A DNA stretch of 12,470 nucleotides from Microcaldota archaeon (lineage in GTDB: Archaea; B1Sed10-29; WALL01; WAMD01), in NCBI GenBank assembly GCA_027077895.1, contig JALWQZ010000066.1:1-12470 (forward strand), given 5' to 3'. Both the position numbers and the translations under genes were made by a program. This document shows positions 5,875-12,104 of the stretch, in pieces. Positions within the stretch are counted from its first letter, which is position 1, and every line of letters begins with the position of its first letter. Below the pieces are notes generated by a model, which was given only the letters and a program-made list of their open reading frames with translations, did no database searches and had not been told where the DNA came from.

Positions 5875-6204
5875 ATGGTCATGAATTTGTCTGAGTTGTA
5901 TGGTATGGATATATACACGGAAGATGCTAGGTATCTAGGAAAGGTAAATGATGTTATAATCAATATAGAAACAGGGAAGATTGTGAGGTTGACAACAGAA
6001 CCTTTGAGGGCAGTTAACAAGGATATGGCAAAGAAGATTCTGAAGGAGCACAGTGTTTTATACAAGTATGTTAAGTCAGTTGGTGACATAGTCTTGGTTG
6101 GAAAGACACCTAGGGAAGCAGTCACATCTAGAGAAGTAGAGGAGACGACTGTTCCACTATCTAGTAGAAGCAGAGCGAGAGTTGGCCTCCTAGGAAGAAG
6201 ATAA
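5875..6204 (+). CDS. PRC-barrel domain protein
   Basis: The product is 109 residues. A single PRC-barrel domain fills residues 4-80: NLSELYGMDIYTEDARYLGKVNDVIINIETGKIVRL, with the family's Gly-Lys-Val-x-Asp and ETGKI turns, followed by a second beta stretch around SVGDIVLVG. PRC-barrel proteins are small beta-barrels used in RNA metabolism (as in RimM), photosynthesis and, in archaea, reported cell-division roles; which applies here cannot be told. The tail after about residue 85 is Ser/Arg-rich (SSRSRARVGLLGRR) and probably flexible. ATG 5875 is chosen because AGGTG precedes it by about 8 nt; ATG 5881 and an in-frame TTG at 5836 are less likely. The gene converges on the glycosyltransferase gene with a 46-bp gap. 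Confidence 0.85.
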   Translation: MVMNLSELYGMDIYTEDARYLGKVNDVIINIETGKIVRLTTEPLRAVNKDMAKKILKEHSVLYKYVKSVGDIVLVGKTPREAVTSREVEETTVPLSSRSRARVGLLGRR

Positions 6205-6250
6205 ACAGGGTATAAACCCAATTCTAGTTCTTCTTCTAGTTCCAGTTTTG

Positions 6251-7078
6251 TTAGTGTTTTGTTAGTCTAGTGTGTTTCTTACCCCTATTACTCCTTGCCC
6301 TAGACACCTTGCTAACCCTAGATTTATCTCTTTTTCCTAGATCCTTTGATTTTCCAGATAACTTACCCCTCATTTCTCTTTCCCAATCTGTGAAATAATC
6401 AACCTCTGCTCTTCCCTTTGTCCATAAACCCCAGTAGCCCTTTAGGTTCTTGAAAAATATGTGCCAATAGCCTTCTGTTTCGAATCTTCTAGCGGATGTC
6501 TTTACCCATGCGCCTGGACAGAAGGCCTCCTTACCTACCTTTCTCATTCTCATTGCCAGTTCGACATCTTCTAGCATACTTGTCTTCTCATTGAATCCAC
6601 CAATTGACAGGAACTCCCTCTTTCTATATGCACAGTTGTTCCCGGAGAACTGATGAAAACCAAATGCAGATGAGACCCTGTAAAAGAAATCCTGGTCCAA
6701 CCAATATATGAACCGATAGTATACGTTCTTGGAATCAGCATAAACAGGCCCACCAGACCCAACAACATCTGGCTTAAAACAACCATCGTACGATTCTAGC
6801 CATCTTTTGTTTGGTATTGTGTCAGCGTCTGTGAATATTACAATCTCACCCTTCGCCTTCTTGGCGCCGTAGTTCCTAGCAGCCGCCGGGCCCCTAGTTG
6901 ATGGTGGCTCTTTATACACCTTGTTTGTGTACTCCCTAGCAATATCTGGGGTATCGTCTGATCCACCATACACAACAATGATTTCAAAGTCGTCAAACGT
7001 TTGTTTCATAAGAGCATCTAGTGGTTGCCTAATCCACAGTGCCTCATTATATGCTGGAATAATCACTGAGAATCTCAT
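6251..7078 (-). CDS. family 2 (GT-A) glycosyltransferase
   Basis: The product is 275 residues and is predicted to transfer a sugar from a nucleotide-sugar donor to an unknown acceptor. The fold starts FSVIIPAYNEALWI (3-16). The metal and donor motif is TDAD (83-86), and the acceptor-side acidic motif is LEDVELAMR (169-177), with GNNCAYRKREFLSIGGFNE (146-164) between them, a classic GT2 layout. There is no signal peptide or clear membrane helix. The last 40 residues are strongly basic (many Lys, Arg and Ser), an unusual tail that might bind membrane lipid or nucleic acid. The start at 7078 is preferred over a TTG/ATG six codons upstream, because TATA at 7101-7110 is centred 27 bp upstream, giving a leaderless mRNA. 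It stands alone next to translation genes, so its pathway is unclear. Confidence 0.88.
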   Translation of the reverse strand: MRFSVIIPAYNEALWIRQPLDALMKQTFDDFEIIVVYGGSDDTPDIAREYTNKVYKEPPSTRGPAAARNYGAKKAKGEIVIFTDADTIPNKRWLESYDGCFKPDVVGSGGPVYADSKNVYYRFIYWLDQDFFYRVSSAFGFHQFSGNNCAYRKREFLSIGGFNEKTSMLEDVELAMRMRKVGKEAFCPGAWVKTSARRFETEGYWHIFFKNLKGYWGLWTKGRAEVDYFTDWEREMRGKLSGKSKDLGKRDKSRVSKVSRARSNRGKKHTRLTKH

Positions 7079-7100
7079 GCAATAAAAAAAGCACACGACA

Positions 7101-7110
7101 AATATAAAGA
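7101..7110 (-). promoter_or_regulatory. TATA element for the glycosyltransferase gene
   Basis: On the minus strand this reads TCTTTATATT, centred about 27 bp before the ATG at 7078. It shows that the gene has its own promoter despite following rps17e on the same strand, and it fixes the start codon. Confidence 0.7.
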
Positions 7111-7127
7111 TTGTGTTGGGTTCTCAT

Positions 7128-7325
7128 CTAGTAATTTTCTTTGTTTTGTACTAGCCTAGATATCATACCTGCAACGATGTTCCTATCTGTCTTCGAGTAG
7201 TCGAATATATGGAGTTCCTTCAAAACCTGCTTGTTGTGCTCGAAATCTTCGTTGAATTTATCTGGCAGTAGTTCAATCAACTGCTGTGCCTTCCTTTTCA
7301 AAACACGAGTACTTTGCTTGCCCAT
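7128..7325 (-). CDS. rps17e: 30S ribosomal protein S17e
   Basis: The product is 65 residues, the normal archaeal length for this small-subunit protein shared with eukaryotes. The sequence shows the family signature: a basic N-terminal helix with ELLPDKFNEDFEHNKQVLKEL (here ILE replaced by LIELLP), then the C-terminal NIVAGMISRLV helix. It begins one base after the rpoK stop codon, with GGGAG at the end of rpoK serving as ribosome site, so the two genes form an operon. The pairing of an RNA polymerase subunit with a ribosomal protein suits shared growth-linked expression from the promoter at 7547-7557. Confidence 0.94.
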   Translation of the reverse strand: MGKQSTRVLKRKAQQLIELLPDKFNEDFEHNKQVLKELHIFDYSKTDRNIVAGMISRLVQNKENY

Positions 7326-7326
7326 A

Positions 7327-7515
7327 TTACTCCCTCACAACAGTTATAGGTATGACACCTTTTTCAAATTCTTTTATTGCTAAGTCCAGAGGTCTCCAAA
7401 TACCTCTAGGCTTTATCAGTGGAGGTGCTCCCATTGCTAGTTGTAATGCCCTAACACCCAGTATCCTAGCCACTTCATACTTTGTGTAACCTGGAGCATC
7501 CTCAATAACCTTCAT
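7327..7515 (-). CDS. rpoK: DNA-directed RNA polymerase subunit K (Rpb6/omega homologue)
   Basis: The product is 62 residues. Subunit K helps assemble and stabilise the large RNA polymerase subunits. The hallmark is YTKYEVARILGVRALQLAMGAPPLI (10-34), matching the Rpb6/omega conserved helix, followed by PRGIWRPLDLAIKEFEKGVIPITVVRE, the conserved C-terminal strand. The ATG at 7515 is preceded by GGTGAT three bases upstream, a good archaeal ribosome site. The leader is about 10 nt if transcription begins about 26 bp from the TATA element at 7547-7557. Only one base separates it from rps17e. Confidence 0.95.
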   Translation of the reverse strand: MKVIEDAPGYTKYEVARILGVRALQLAMGAPPLIKPRGIWRPLDLAIKEFEKGVIPITVVRE

Positions 7516-7546
7516 TTAATCACCGGAAGATATTATCCACTAATCC

Positions 7547-7557
7547 TTTTATAAATC
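7547..7557. promoter_or_regulatory. shared TATA element between rpoK and thiI
   Basis: TTTTATAAATC reads as a TATA box on both strands. Its centre is about 24 bp from the thiI ATG (7576), predicting a leaderless mRNA, and about 37 bp from the rpoK ATG (7515), predicting a leader of about 10 nt. On the rpoK side it is preceded by GAAAG, a good TFB recognition element; the thiI side has the weaker CTAATCC. rpoK is therefore expected to be the stronger direction. No second TATA box is obvious in the 60-bp gap. Confidence 0.65.
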
Positions 7558-7575
7558 TTTCCCCGTAATTCATGT

Positions 7576-8688
7576 ATGGCTCATTTTCTGGTTAGGATAG
7601 GCGAAATATGGTTAAAATCTAGGAGGACCAGGTCGGCCCTAGTCGATAGACTAGTCAATAACATTAAATCTATGCTAGAAAGGAAAGACTTAGATTTCAG
7701 CATACAAACATACGGACCGAGGATACTGGTTGAATCAAGCGACCATGCAATAGATGTTCTGCCAAATGTTTTTGGGGTCACTTCTGTTTCACCTGGGATG
7801 GTTGTCGAACCAACCCTTGAGCAAATAGAGTACGCAGCCTTGAAGTTGCTAGATGGAAAGAGAGGCACGTTCAAGGTGGTAGTTAATAGAGGTTGGAAGG
7901 GTTTCCCTATGACTAGCCCAGAAACCGAGAGGACGCTGGGGGCTAGAATACCGGAAGTTAAGGGGGTCCCCCTACAAGTCGACATACACAACCCTGATTT
8001 TACACTTGGTGTTGATATACGAGAGAAGTTTGCATTCGTGTATACAGAAACTATTCAGGGGCCTGGTGGGCTTCCGTATGGTAGTCAGGGACATACCCTC
8101 ACCTTGTTTTCAGGAGGACTAGATTCACCTGTCGCATCGTGGCTAATTGCTAAAAGGGGTGCCAATGTTGACCATCTATTTGTTAACACGTGCTGCGAGA
8201 ATGTGGAGTCCAAAGTAGTTGAAGTTTTTGATTCTTTATCTAGTTGGTATCCAAAAACGAACCTGTATGTTGCCCGGGTACCTGAACTAGCGAAGCAGAT
8301 AAAAGCAGAGATACCTGAGGGTTATAGGCAAGTCGTGTACAAGGTGGCCCTATACACAATTTCTGGATTACTGGCAGACAAATTAAATTCGAAGGCAATA
8401 GTCACAGGAGAATCCCTCGGTCAAGTGTCGTCCCAAACACTCACAAATATATCAACAATAAACAGTTTTTCAAGGCACACTATCCTAAGGCCTTTGATAG
8501 GTTTTAACAAGGATGAGATTGTGCGTATTGCTAGGAAGATAGGGACCTATGAACCGAGTTCAAAGGTTCCAGAATTTTGCAAACTGGAATCACATTCTAG
8601 GACGAATGTTCCAAAGACAATTGCGGGGAAGATGGTTGGCAAATTGGATTTTGATTGGAATGGGGTTGAGTTTGTTAAAATTAGGTGA
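7576..8688 (+). CDS. thiI: tRNA 4-thiouridine synthetase ThiI
   Basis: The product is 370 residues. ThiI adenylates U8 of tRNA and directs sulfur onto it, making s4U8. A ferredoxin-like N-terminal part is followed by a THUMP domain (about 55-162) and a PP-loop ATPase domain opened by FSGGLDSPVASW (178-189), the ATP-binding motif SGGxDS. Later blocks VTGESLGQVSSQTLTNI and RPLIGFNKDEIVRIARKIGTYE are typical of ThiI. There is no C-terminal rhodanese domain, as is usual in archaea. The only plausible thiol-bearing residues after the PP-loop are an adjacent Cys206-Cys207 pair and Cys335. The start codon overlaps nothing and the promoter is the shared element just upstream. A phosphoesterase gene follows seven bases after its stop. 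Confidence 0.93.
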   Translation: MAHFLVRIGEIWLKSRRTRSALVDRLVNNIKSMLERKDLDFSIQTYGPRILVESSDHAIDVLPNVFGVTSVSPGMVVEPTLEQIEYAALKLLDGKRGTFKVVVNRGWKGFPMTSPETERTLGARIPEVKGVPLQVDIHNPDFTLGVDIREKFAFVYTETIQGPGGLPYGSQGHTLTLFSGGLDSPVASWLIAKRGANVDHLFVNTCCENVESKVVEVFDSLSSWYPKTNLYVARVPELAKQIKAEIPEGYRQVVYKVALYTISGLLADKLNSKAIVTGESLGQVSSQTLTNISTINSFSRHTILRPLIGFNKDEIVRIARKIGTYEPSSKVPEFCKLESHSRTNVPKTIAGKMVGKLDFDWNGVEFVKIR

Positions 8689-8695
8689 TGTGCTG

Positions 8696-9376
8696 ATGGA
8701 TATTTTATGGGAGGACTCTGCTGTTTTGCTTGACAACAAAGACTTGCTTATAGGTGATCTCCATATCGGACTTGAAGAAAAGATGAGAAAATCAGGATAC
8801 CGCCTCATAAGGATGCACAGAAAACTTCTGGCCAAGGCACTGAATTTAATAGATAGGACAGATGCTAGAAGATTGATTATTCTAGGTGACTTGAAGGATA
8901 GTATTGGAAACCCAACAGATAATGAGTTGTACCAGATAGACGAATTTATCTCTGAACTTCCAGTTCCTCTAGTTGTTGTTCTCGGAAACCATGACGGTGG
9001 TCTGAGAAATTTCCTTGAACAGAAAGGTGTTCAAGTTTATTCTAGTTCTGGTTTTCTAGATTCTGGATATTTTTTGTTTCATGGGAACGCTAGACCAGGG
9101 GATAGAGCAAGTGAAGCAGAAATGCTTATTGCATGCCACTGGCATCCAGTAGTGCGAATAAAGGATAAGACGATATATGTTGAGAGGGCATGGATAAAAG
9201 CACCCACAATTTATGGTCCGCCCCTACTAATGATGCCTGCCTTTAATGACATACTTGGCGGTGCAACACCAGATGAGATAAATGAGCCATACTTGGACAT
9301 TGAGAAGGCGGAAGTGTACACGTACGATGGGACATTTCTAGGTTTATGGGAACAAATTAAAAACAAATTTAAATGA
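8696..9376 (+). CDS. metallophosphoesterase, archaeal SbcD-related
   Basis: The product is 226 residues, in the calcineurin-like superfamily and most like the archaeal SbcD/Mre11-related family. Metal motifs are IGDLHIG (19-25), LGDLKDS (63-69), LGNHDG (96-101) and a CHWHP motif (about 154-158), giving the expected two-metal centre. The second motif has Asp where the order GDxxD/H is expected, and the last has Cys rather than Gly before the His. There is no capping or coiled-coil domain, so it is the catalytic core only; substrate unknown, possibly a nucleic acid or nucleotide. ATG 8696 is selected because GGTGAT at 8684-8689 lies 6 bp upstream and overlaps the thiI stop codon, indicating translational coupling. 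Longer in-frame starts inside thiI have no such site. Confidence 0.86.
   Translation: MDILWEDSAVLLDNKDLLIGDLHIGLEEKMRKSGYRLIRMHRKLLAKALNLIDRTDARRLIILGDLKDSIGNPTDNELYQIDEFISELPVPLVVVLGNHDGGLRNFLEQKGVQVYSSSGFLDSGYFLFHGNARPGDRASEAEMLIACHWHPVVRIKDKTIYVERAWIKAPTIYGPPLLMMPAFNDILGGATPDEINEPYLDIEKAEVYTYDGTFLGLWEQIKNKFK
9366..9375 (+). promoter_or_regulatory. TATA element for the 9396 gene
   Basis: AATTTAAATG overlaps the last codons and stop codon of the phosphoesterase gene. It is centred about 26 bp before ATG 9396, so this internal promoter would give a leaderless mRNA and separate expression from thiI. Confidence 0.55.
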
Positions 9377-9395
9377 ACCAACCACAATTATCCAT

Positions 9396-10046
9396 ATGGT
9401 GAAGAAAGCAACAAATGCAAGGAGATTTCATGAAACGATGAAGAGGGTTTATGGTGTTGATGATATTTTCTCTAACAATCCCAAACTTGATGAATACTTC
9501 TATAAAAAGATACACAAACCATTATACGATAGTTTGATGGCTCTAAATAAGAAACCAACTGATACAAAGACGTTGAAAAAAGCACTTAAACTATATGTGA
9601 GGTTATTCAATTTTGTTAGGGATGCGACTGTTGTTGAAGGAAAGACCAGCAAGGACGGCATTGAGAAATACATCGTTCGTCCAGACGAGAAAGAATTCAA
9701 GAAGAGAATCAACAGGGCGGTTAAGGCGTTGAAGAATTATACAGAGACAAGCATTTGGGGGACAGGGATTGCCACATATATTGGTGCTCTAGCAGCGGAA
9801 CACCCAAACCCTGTGAACACAAGTGTTGCTAGTTTTATTGGTGCATTCAGTGGTTACAACATATATAAAGCGATTAGGTTGAATAGGAGATATTCACTCT
9901 CTATCAAAGTCAGAAACCAAACCAAGGATGAGGATCAACTGAGGAGGCTCACATATATGCTTCACGGCCATTACATGGCATTAGATAGGAGACTTAGGTT
10001 TTTAGCAAGACAGATAGAGAAAGATAAAAACAAGAACACCACTTAA
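9396..10046 (+). CDS. hypothetical protein with a glycine-rich hydrophobic middle
   Basis: The product is 216 residues and I do not recognise a family. Residues 1-115 are basic and helical with many Lys, Arg and Tyr (KKALKLYVRLFNFVRDATVVEG). Residues about 119-158 are the most hydrophobic part, two glycine/alanine-rich stretches (WGTGIATYIGALAAEH and SVASFIGAFSGYNIY) separated by Pro-Asn-Pro. This looks like a helical hairpin that could insert in or lie on a membrane, although each half is short. The C-terminal 55 residues are again charged (RRLTYMLHGHYMALDRRLRF). The TATA element about 26 bp upstream supports the ATG. The gene ends 6 bp before pth2, so it is probably co-transcribed with it. 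No catalytic motif is visible. Confidence 0.7.
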   Translation: MVKKATNARRFHETMKRVYGVDDIFSNNPKLDEYFYKKIHKPLYDSLMALNKKPTDTKTLKKALKLYVRLFNFVRDATVVEGKTSKDGIEKYIVRPDEKEFKKRINRAVKALKNYTETSIWGTGIATYIGALAAEHPNPVNTSVASFIGAFSGYNIYKAIRLNRRYSLSIKVRNQTKDEDQLRRLTYMLHGHYMALDRRLRFLARQIEKDKNKNTT

Positions 10047-10052
10047 TAATGT

Positions 10053-10403
10053 ATGTTCAAGCAGGTTATTGTCGTTAGAAATGATTTAGGTATGAGTCCA
10101 GGCAAGTTGGCAGCACAGGTTGCCCATGCAGCAGTTTCTGCGTATATCAATGCTCTGGCTTCTCACAAGGACTGGGCCAGTGGCTGGCTTATGGAGGGCC
10201 AAAAGAAGGTAGTGCTAACGGTTAAAAATAAGGATGCCTTAATTGAACTCTACCAAGAAGTTAAGGAAGAATTTCCATCAGAACTTATTGTGGATGCAGG
10301 TAGAACAGAACTTGAACCTGGTACTGTGACCTGTTTGGGTATTGGCCCTGCACCAGAATTGGAGTTGGATAGATATACAGGGAGGCTTCCTTTACTTAAA
10401 TAG
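10053..10403 (+). CDS. pth2: peptidyl-tRNA hydrolase, Pth2 family
   Basis: The product is 116 residues, the normal length. Pth2 cleaves the ester bond of peptidyl-tRNAs released from stalled ribosomes, recycling tRNA in the cytosol. Recognisable features are the N-terminal strand FKQVIVVRNDLGM, then SPGKLAAQVAHAAVSAY (15-31), containing the conserved GKxAAQxxHA block with catalytic-site Lys and His. The central VVLTVKNKDAL strand-helix follows, and the C-terminal DAGRTELEPGTVTCLGIGPAP block contains the conserved Asp, Thr and Gly-Pro turn. It is unrelated in fold to bacterial Pth. It follows the hypothetical gene by 6 bp; no separate strong promoter is seen. Confidence 0.95.
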   Translation: MFKQVIVVRNDLGMSPGKLAAQVAHAAVSAYINALASHKDWASGWLMEGQKKVVLTVKNKDALIELYQEVKEEFPSELIVDAGRTELEPGTVTCLGIGPAPELELDRYTGRLPLLK

Positions 10404-10443
10404 AGGAAACAAAATTATTCCTGTTTTGATAAAATTATAATGG

Positions 10444-10875
10444 GTGGTTGATTTGGGAGTAGGTGTTTCTGTTAAAGATGTTATGATAAAACAGGTTGTT
10501 ACAGCAAAGCCAAATGAGAAACTTATCAAGGCGACAAAGAAGATAGTTGCTGCCGATATTGGTTCGTTGGTTATTGTGGAAAAATCAAAACCAATAGGTA
10601 TACTCACTAGAGGGGATATACTAAAAGCCTTAATATCTGGAGCCGATTTTGATAAGTCAAAGGTCAAAGACCACATGACATCACCAGTTATTACAATACA
10701 CGCAAATTCAGATGTTGATGACGTTGCTCGGCTAATGAGGGACAAGAAAGTCAAAAGGGTTCCTGTTGTAAAGGAAACTGGGGAGTTAGTGGGTATAATC
10801 TCACAGACTGATATAGTTAGCATTTCCCCGGCAATATATGAGATGATAAGAGAAAAAGCCATGATGGAGAGGTGA
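10444..10875 (+). CDS. CBS-domain pair protein
   Basis: The product is 143 residues if GTG 10444 is used, consisting almost entirely of two CBS repeats. Repeat 1 covers about 10-65 (VKDVMIKQVVTAKPNEKL ... GSLVIVEKSKPIGILTRGDIL). Repeat 2 covers about 75-130 (VKDHMTSPVITIHANSDV ... RVPVVKETGELVGIISQTDIV). A CBS pair (Bateman module) usually binds an adenosine ligand such as AMP, ATP or SAM and regulates a partner; no partner domain is fused here. The start is uncertain: GTG 10444 opens the frame, but GGTGG at 10443-10447 could instead serve TTG 10453. Its stop codon lies inside the ribosome site of the next CBS gene, so the two are coupled. Confidence 0.85.
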   Translation: MVDLGVGVSVKDVMIKQVVTAKPNEKLIKATKKIVAADIGSLVIVEKSKPIGILTRGDILKALISGADFDKSKVKDHMTSPVITIHANSDVDDVARLMRDKKVKRVPVVKETGELVGIISQTDIVSISPAIYEMIREKAMMER

Positions 10876-10879
10876 TAGT

Positions 10880-11680
10880 ATGAAGGTTTTTGATGTGTTA
10901 AATGATAGCGTTGTCTCTGTTTCTCCGACAGATAGTCTAGCACATGTTAGGAGACTTTTGCTTAGGTACGATATTACAAAGTTTCCAGTTTTTGATAATG
11001 GTCTCTTAGTTGGTGCTGTTACTGAAATGGAGGTTGCAAAGGCATTTGATCTGACGAGGGGCCCAATAGATGCAGTCACTGTCGACCAAGTGATGACAGA
11101 TAATGTTGTTGCAGTTTCACCAACAGATGAACTGATAGACGTTTTGCCAGAGATAACAAAGAGAGCACTAGTTGCTGTTCAAGACAAAAACGAGTTTCTT
11201 GGTATAGTGACAAAGACAGATGCATTAAGGGCAATGATTGGTAACATTGACACAGGAAAGCCAGTATCTAGTGTTCACACAGTGAATGTGAAAAAAATAC
11301 GCCCAGAACAATCTCTGTTTAAGGCAGTTAAACTGATGAAGGAGAACAAGATAAAGCACTTGCCTGTTGTTAGTGACAATTCTGTCGTTGGTATTGTTTC
11401 TGCGAAGGATATAGCCTTGGCATCTTTTGGTTTAAGACCTAAGAAGATAACCTTTTTGAGGTATAGTGATACAGGTCCAAGGAGGGCTGTTAGGATAGTC
11501 CCACAAACAGTTGGTGGCATAATGAGAACACCTGTTGAAACTGTGTCACCTAAGTTGAATGTGAGAAAAGCAGCGAACAGGTTGTTAGGTAAGGGTGTGG
11601 GATCTTTAGTGGTCACAGAAAAATCAAAGGTTGTAGGGCTTGTGACTAAAACAGACCTGCTACACCTGGTGAAACAGTGA
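10880..11680 (+). CDS. quadruple CBS-domain protein
   Basis: The product is 266 residues made of four CBS repeats: about 1-58, 67-120, 130-185 and 209-266. Each shows the strand-helix pattern ending in a GxVT/S-x-x-D element (GAVTEME, GIVTKTD, GIVSAKD, GLVTKTD). The third and fourth are separated by a basic linker (KKITFLRYSDTGPRRAVRI). Four repeats should fold into two Bateman modules with up to four ligand pockets. ATG 10880 follows GAGGTGAT at 10868-10876, which overlaps the stop of the upstream CBS gene. Together the two adjacent genes supply six CBS repeats and may form a hetero-assembly; this is inference. The regulated target is not in sight. The fourth repeat resembles the first repeat of the neighbour (GSLVVTEKSKVVGLVTKTD against GSLVIVEKSKPIGILTRGD). 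Confidence 0.87.
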   Translation: MKVFDVLNDSVVSVSPTDSLAHVRRLLLRYDITKFPVFDNGLLVGAVTEMEVAKAFDLTRGPIDAVTVDQVMTDNVVAVSPTDELIDVLPEITKRALVAVQDKNEFLGIVTKTDALRAMIGNIDTGKPVSSVHTVNVKKIRPEQSLFKAVKLMKENKIKHLPVVSDNSVVGIVSAKDIALASFGLRPKKITFLRYSDTGPRRAVRIVPQTVGGIMRTPVETVSPKLNVRKAANRLLGKGVGSLVVTEKSKVVGLVTKTDLLHLVKQ

Positions 11681-11685
11681 AAAAT

Positions 11686-11700
11686 CGAAAACCTATATAA
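11686..11700 (+). promoter_or_regulatory. strong BRE-TATA promoter
   Basis: CGAAAACC followed by TATATAA forms one of the best TFB/TATA promoter matches in the window. The TATA centre near 11697 predicts a start at about 11722, well before the DUF167 start codon, so a leader of about 100 nt or a separate short RNA is expected. Confidence 0.75.
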
Positions 11701-11721
11701 ACCTGTGGGGTAGAAAACATA

Positions 11722-11808
11722 ATGTGCACCTGGGTGGCCAGGGGATATATGAACCGAAGGTCAACAAGGTGCCCAACAGCCCCACAGGGTCAGCCTCCCG
11801 ATCTGTGA
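11722..11808 (+). other. GC-rich leader: small RNA or 28-codon leaderless ORF
   Basis: This stretch is far richer in G and C than its surroundings. ATG at 11722 lies exactly at the predicted start of transcription. It opens a 28-codon frame (MCTWVARGYMNRR onward) that stops at 11806-11808, two bases before the next ribosome site. The same bases fold well: GCACCT (11726-11731) pairs with AGGTGC (11767-11772), TGGCC (11735-11739) with GGTCA (11759-11763) across a small 3+3 internal loop, and ACA (11776-11778) lies 3 nt past the stem, as in an archaeal H/ACA sRNA. The stem is shorter than usual and no clean kink-turn is seen. CACAGG (11783-11788) can pair with CC-CTGTG in a second hairpin ending at 11807. 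A regulatory leader is a third option. Confidence 0.4.
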
Positions 11809-11810
11809 AA

Positions 11811-11817
11811 GGAGGTG
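11811..11817 (+). promoter_or_regulatory. ribosome-binding site deciding the DUF167 start
   Basis: GGAGGTG lies five bases before GTG 11823 and is the strongest Shine-Dalgarno match in the window. It rules against translation from the far upstream in-frame GTG at 11724. Confidence 0.75.
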
Positions 11818-11822
11818 TTACT

Positions 11823-12104
11823 GTGGGGCAACATGTGTTTCGTGTTCATGTGATTCCTGGCTCTAAGCAATTTGGTGTTGTAGGCTGGGATCACTGGAGA
11901 AATACATTGGTAATAAAACTGAAAAATCCCGCAGAAGGAGGGAAGGCAAATAGAGAATTGGTGGAGGTGCTTTCGTCTCTACTTGGGTGTCCTGTTGAAA
12001 TAATTAGAGGGGCAACCAATAGGGACAAGGTAATTTCCGCTGAATGTGATGATTCAAAATTCAGAGAAATATCCCAGAAGATTGGTTTACATGAGGAGGT
12101 TTGA
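11823..12104 (+). CDS. YggU/DUF167 family protein
   Basis: The product is 93 residues from GTG 11823, the usual size for this widespread but functionally uncharacterised small alpha/beta family. It opens QHVFRVHVIPGSKQFGV, the family's beta-strand with the Pro-Gly-Ser turn. It continues with LVIKLKNPAEGGKANRELVEVLSSLLGCPVEIIRGATNRDKVI, the conserved block containing GGKAN and the Gly-x-Thr-x-Arg-x-Lys turn. Extension to the upstream GTG at 11724 would add a proline- and serine-rich segment foreign to the family, and the ribosome site at 11811-11817 favours the short form. The gene overlaps the following Toprim gene by 14 bp, so the two are translationally coupled. Confidence 0.85.
   Translation: MGQHVFRVHVIPGSKQFGVVGWDHWRNTLVIKLKNPAEGGKANRELVEVLSSLLGCPVEIIRGATNRDKVISAECDDSKFREISQKIGLHEEV

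Noticed and set aside
10392..11079. Leftward open frames opposite the CBS genes
   Set aside because: The sense strand encodes clear CBS repeats with ribosome sites; the antisense frames have none.
11724..11822. N-terminal extension of the DUF167 protein from GTG 11724
   Set aside because: The strong GGAGGTG site before GTG 11823 and the usual family length favour the short form.
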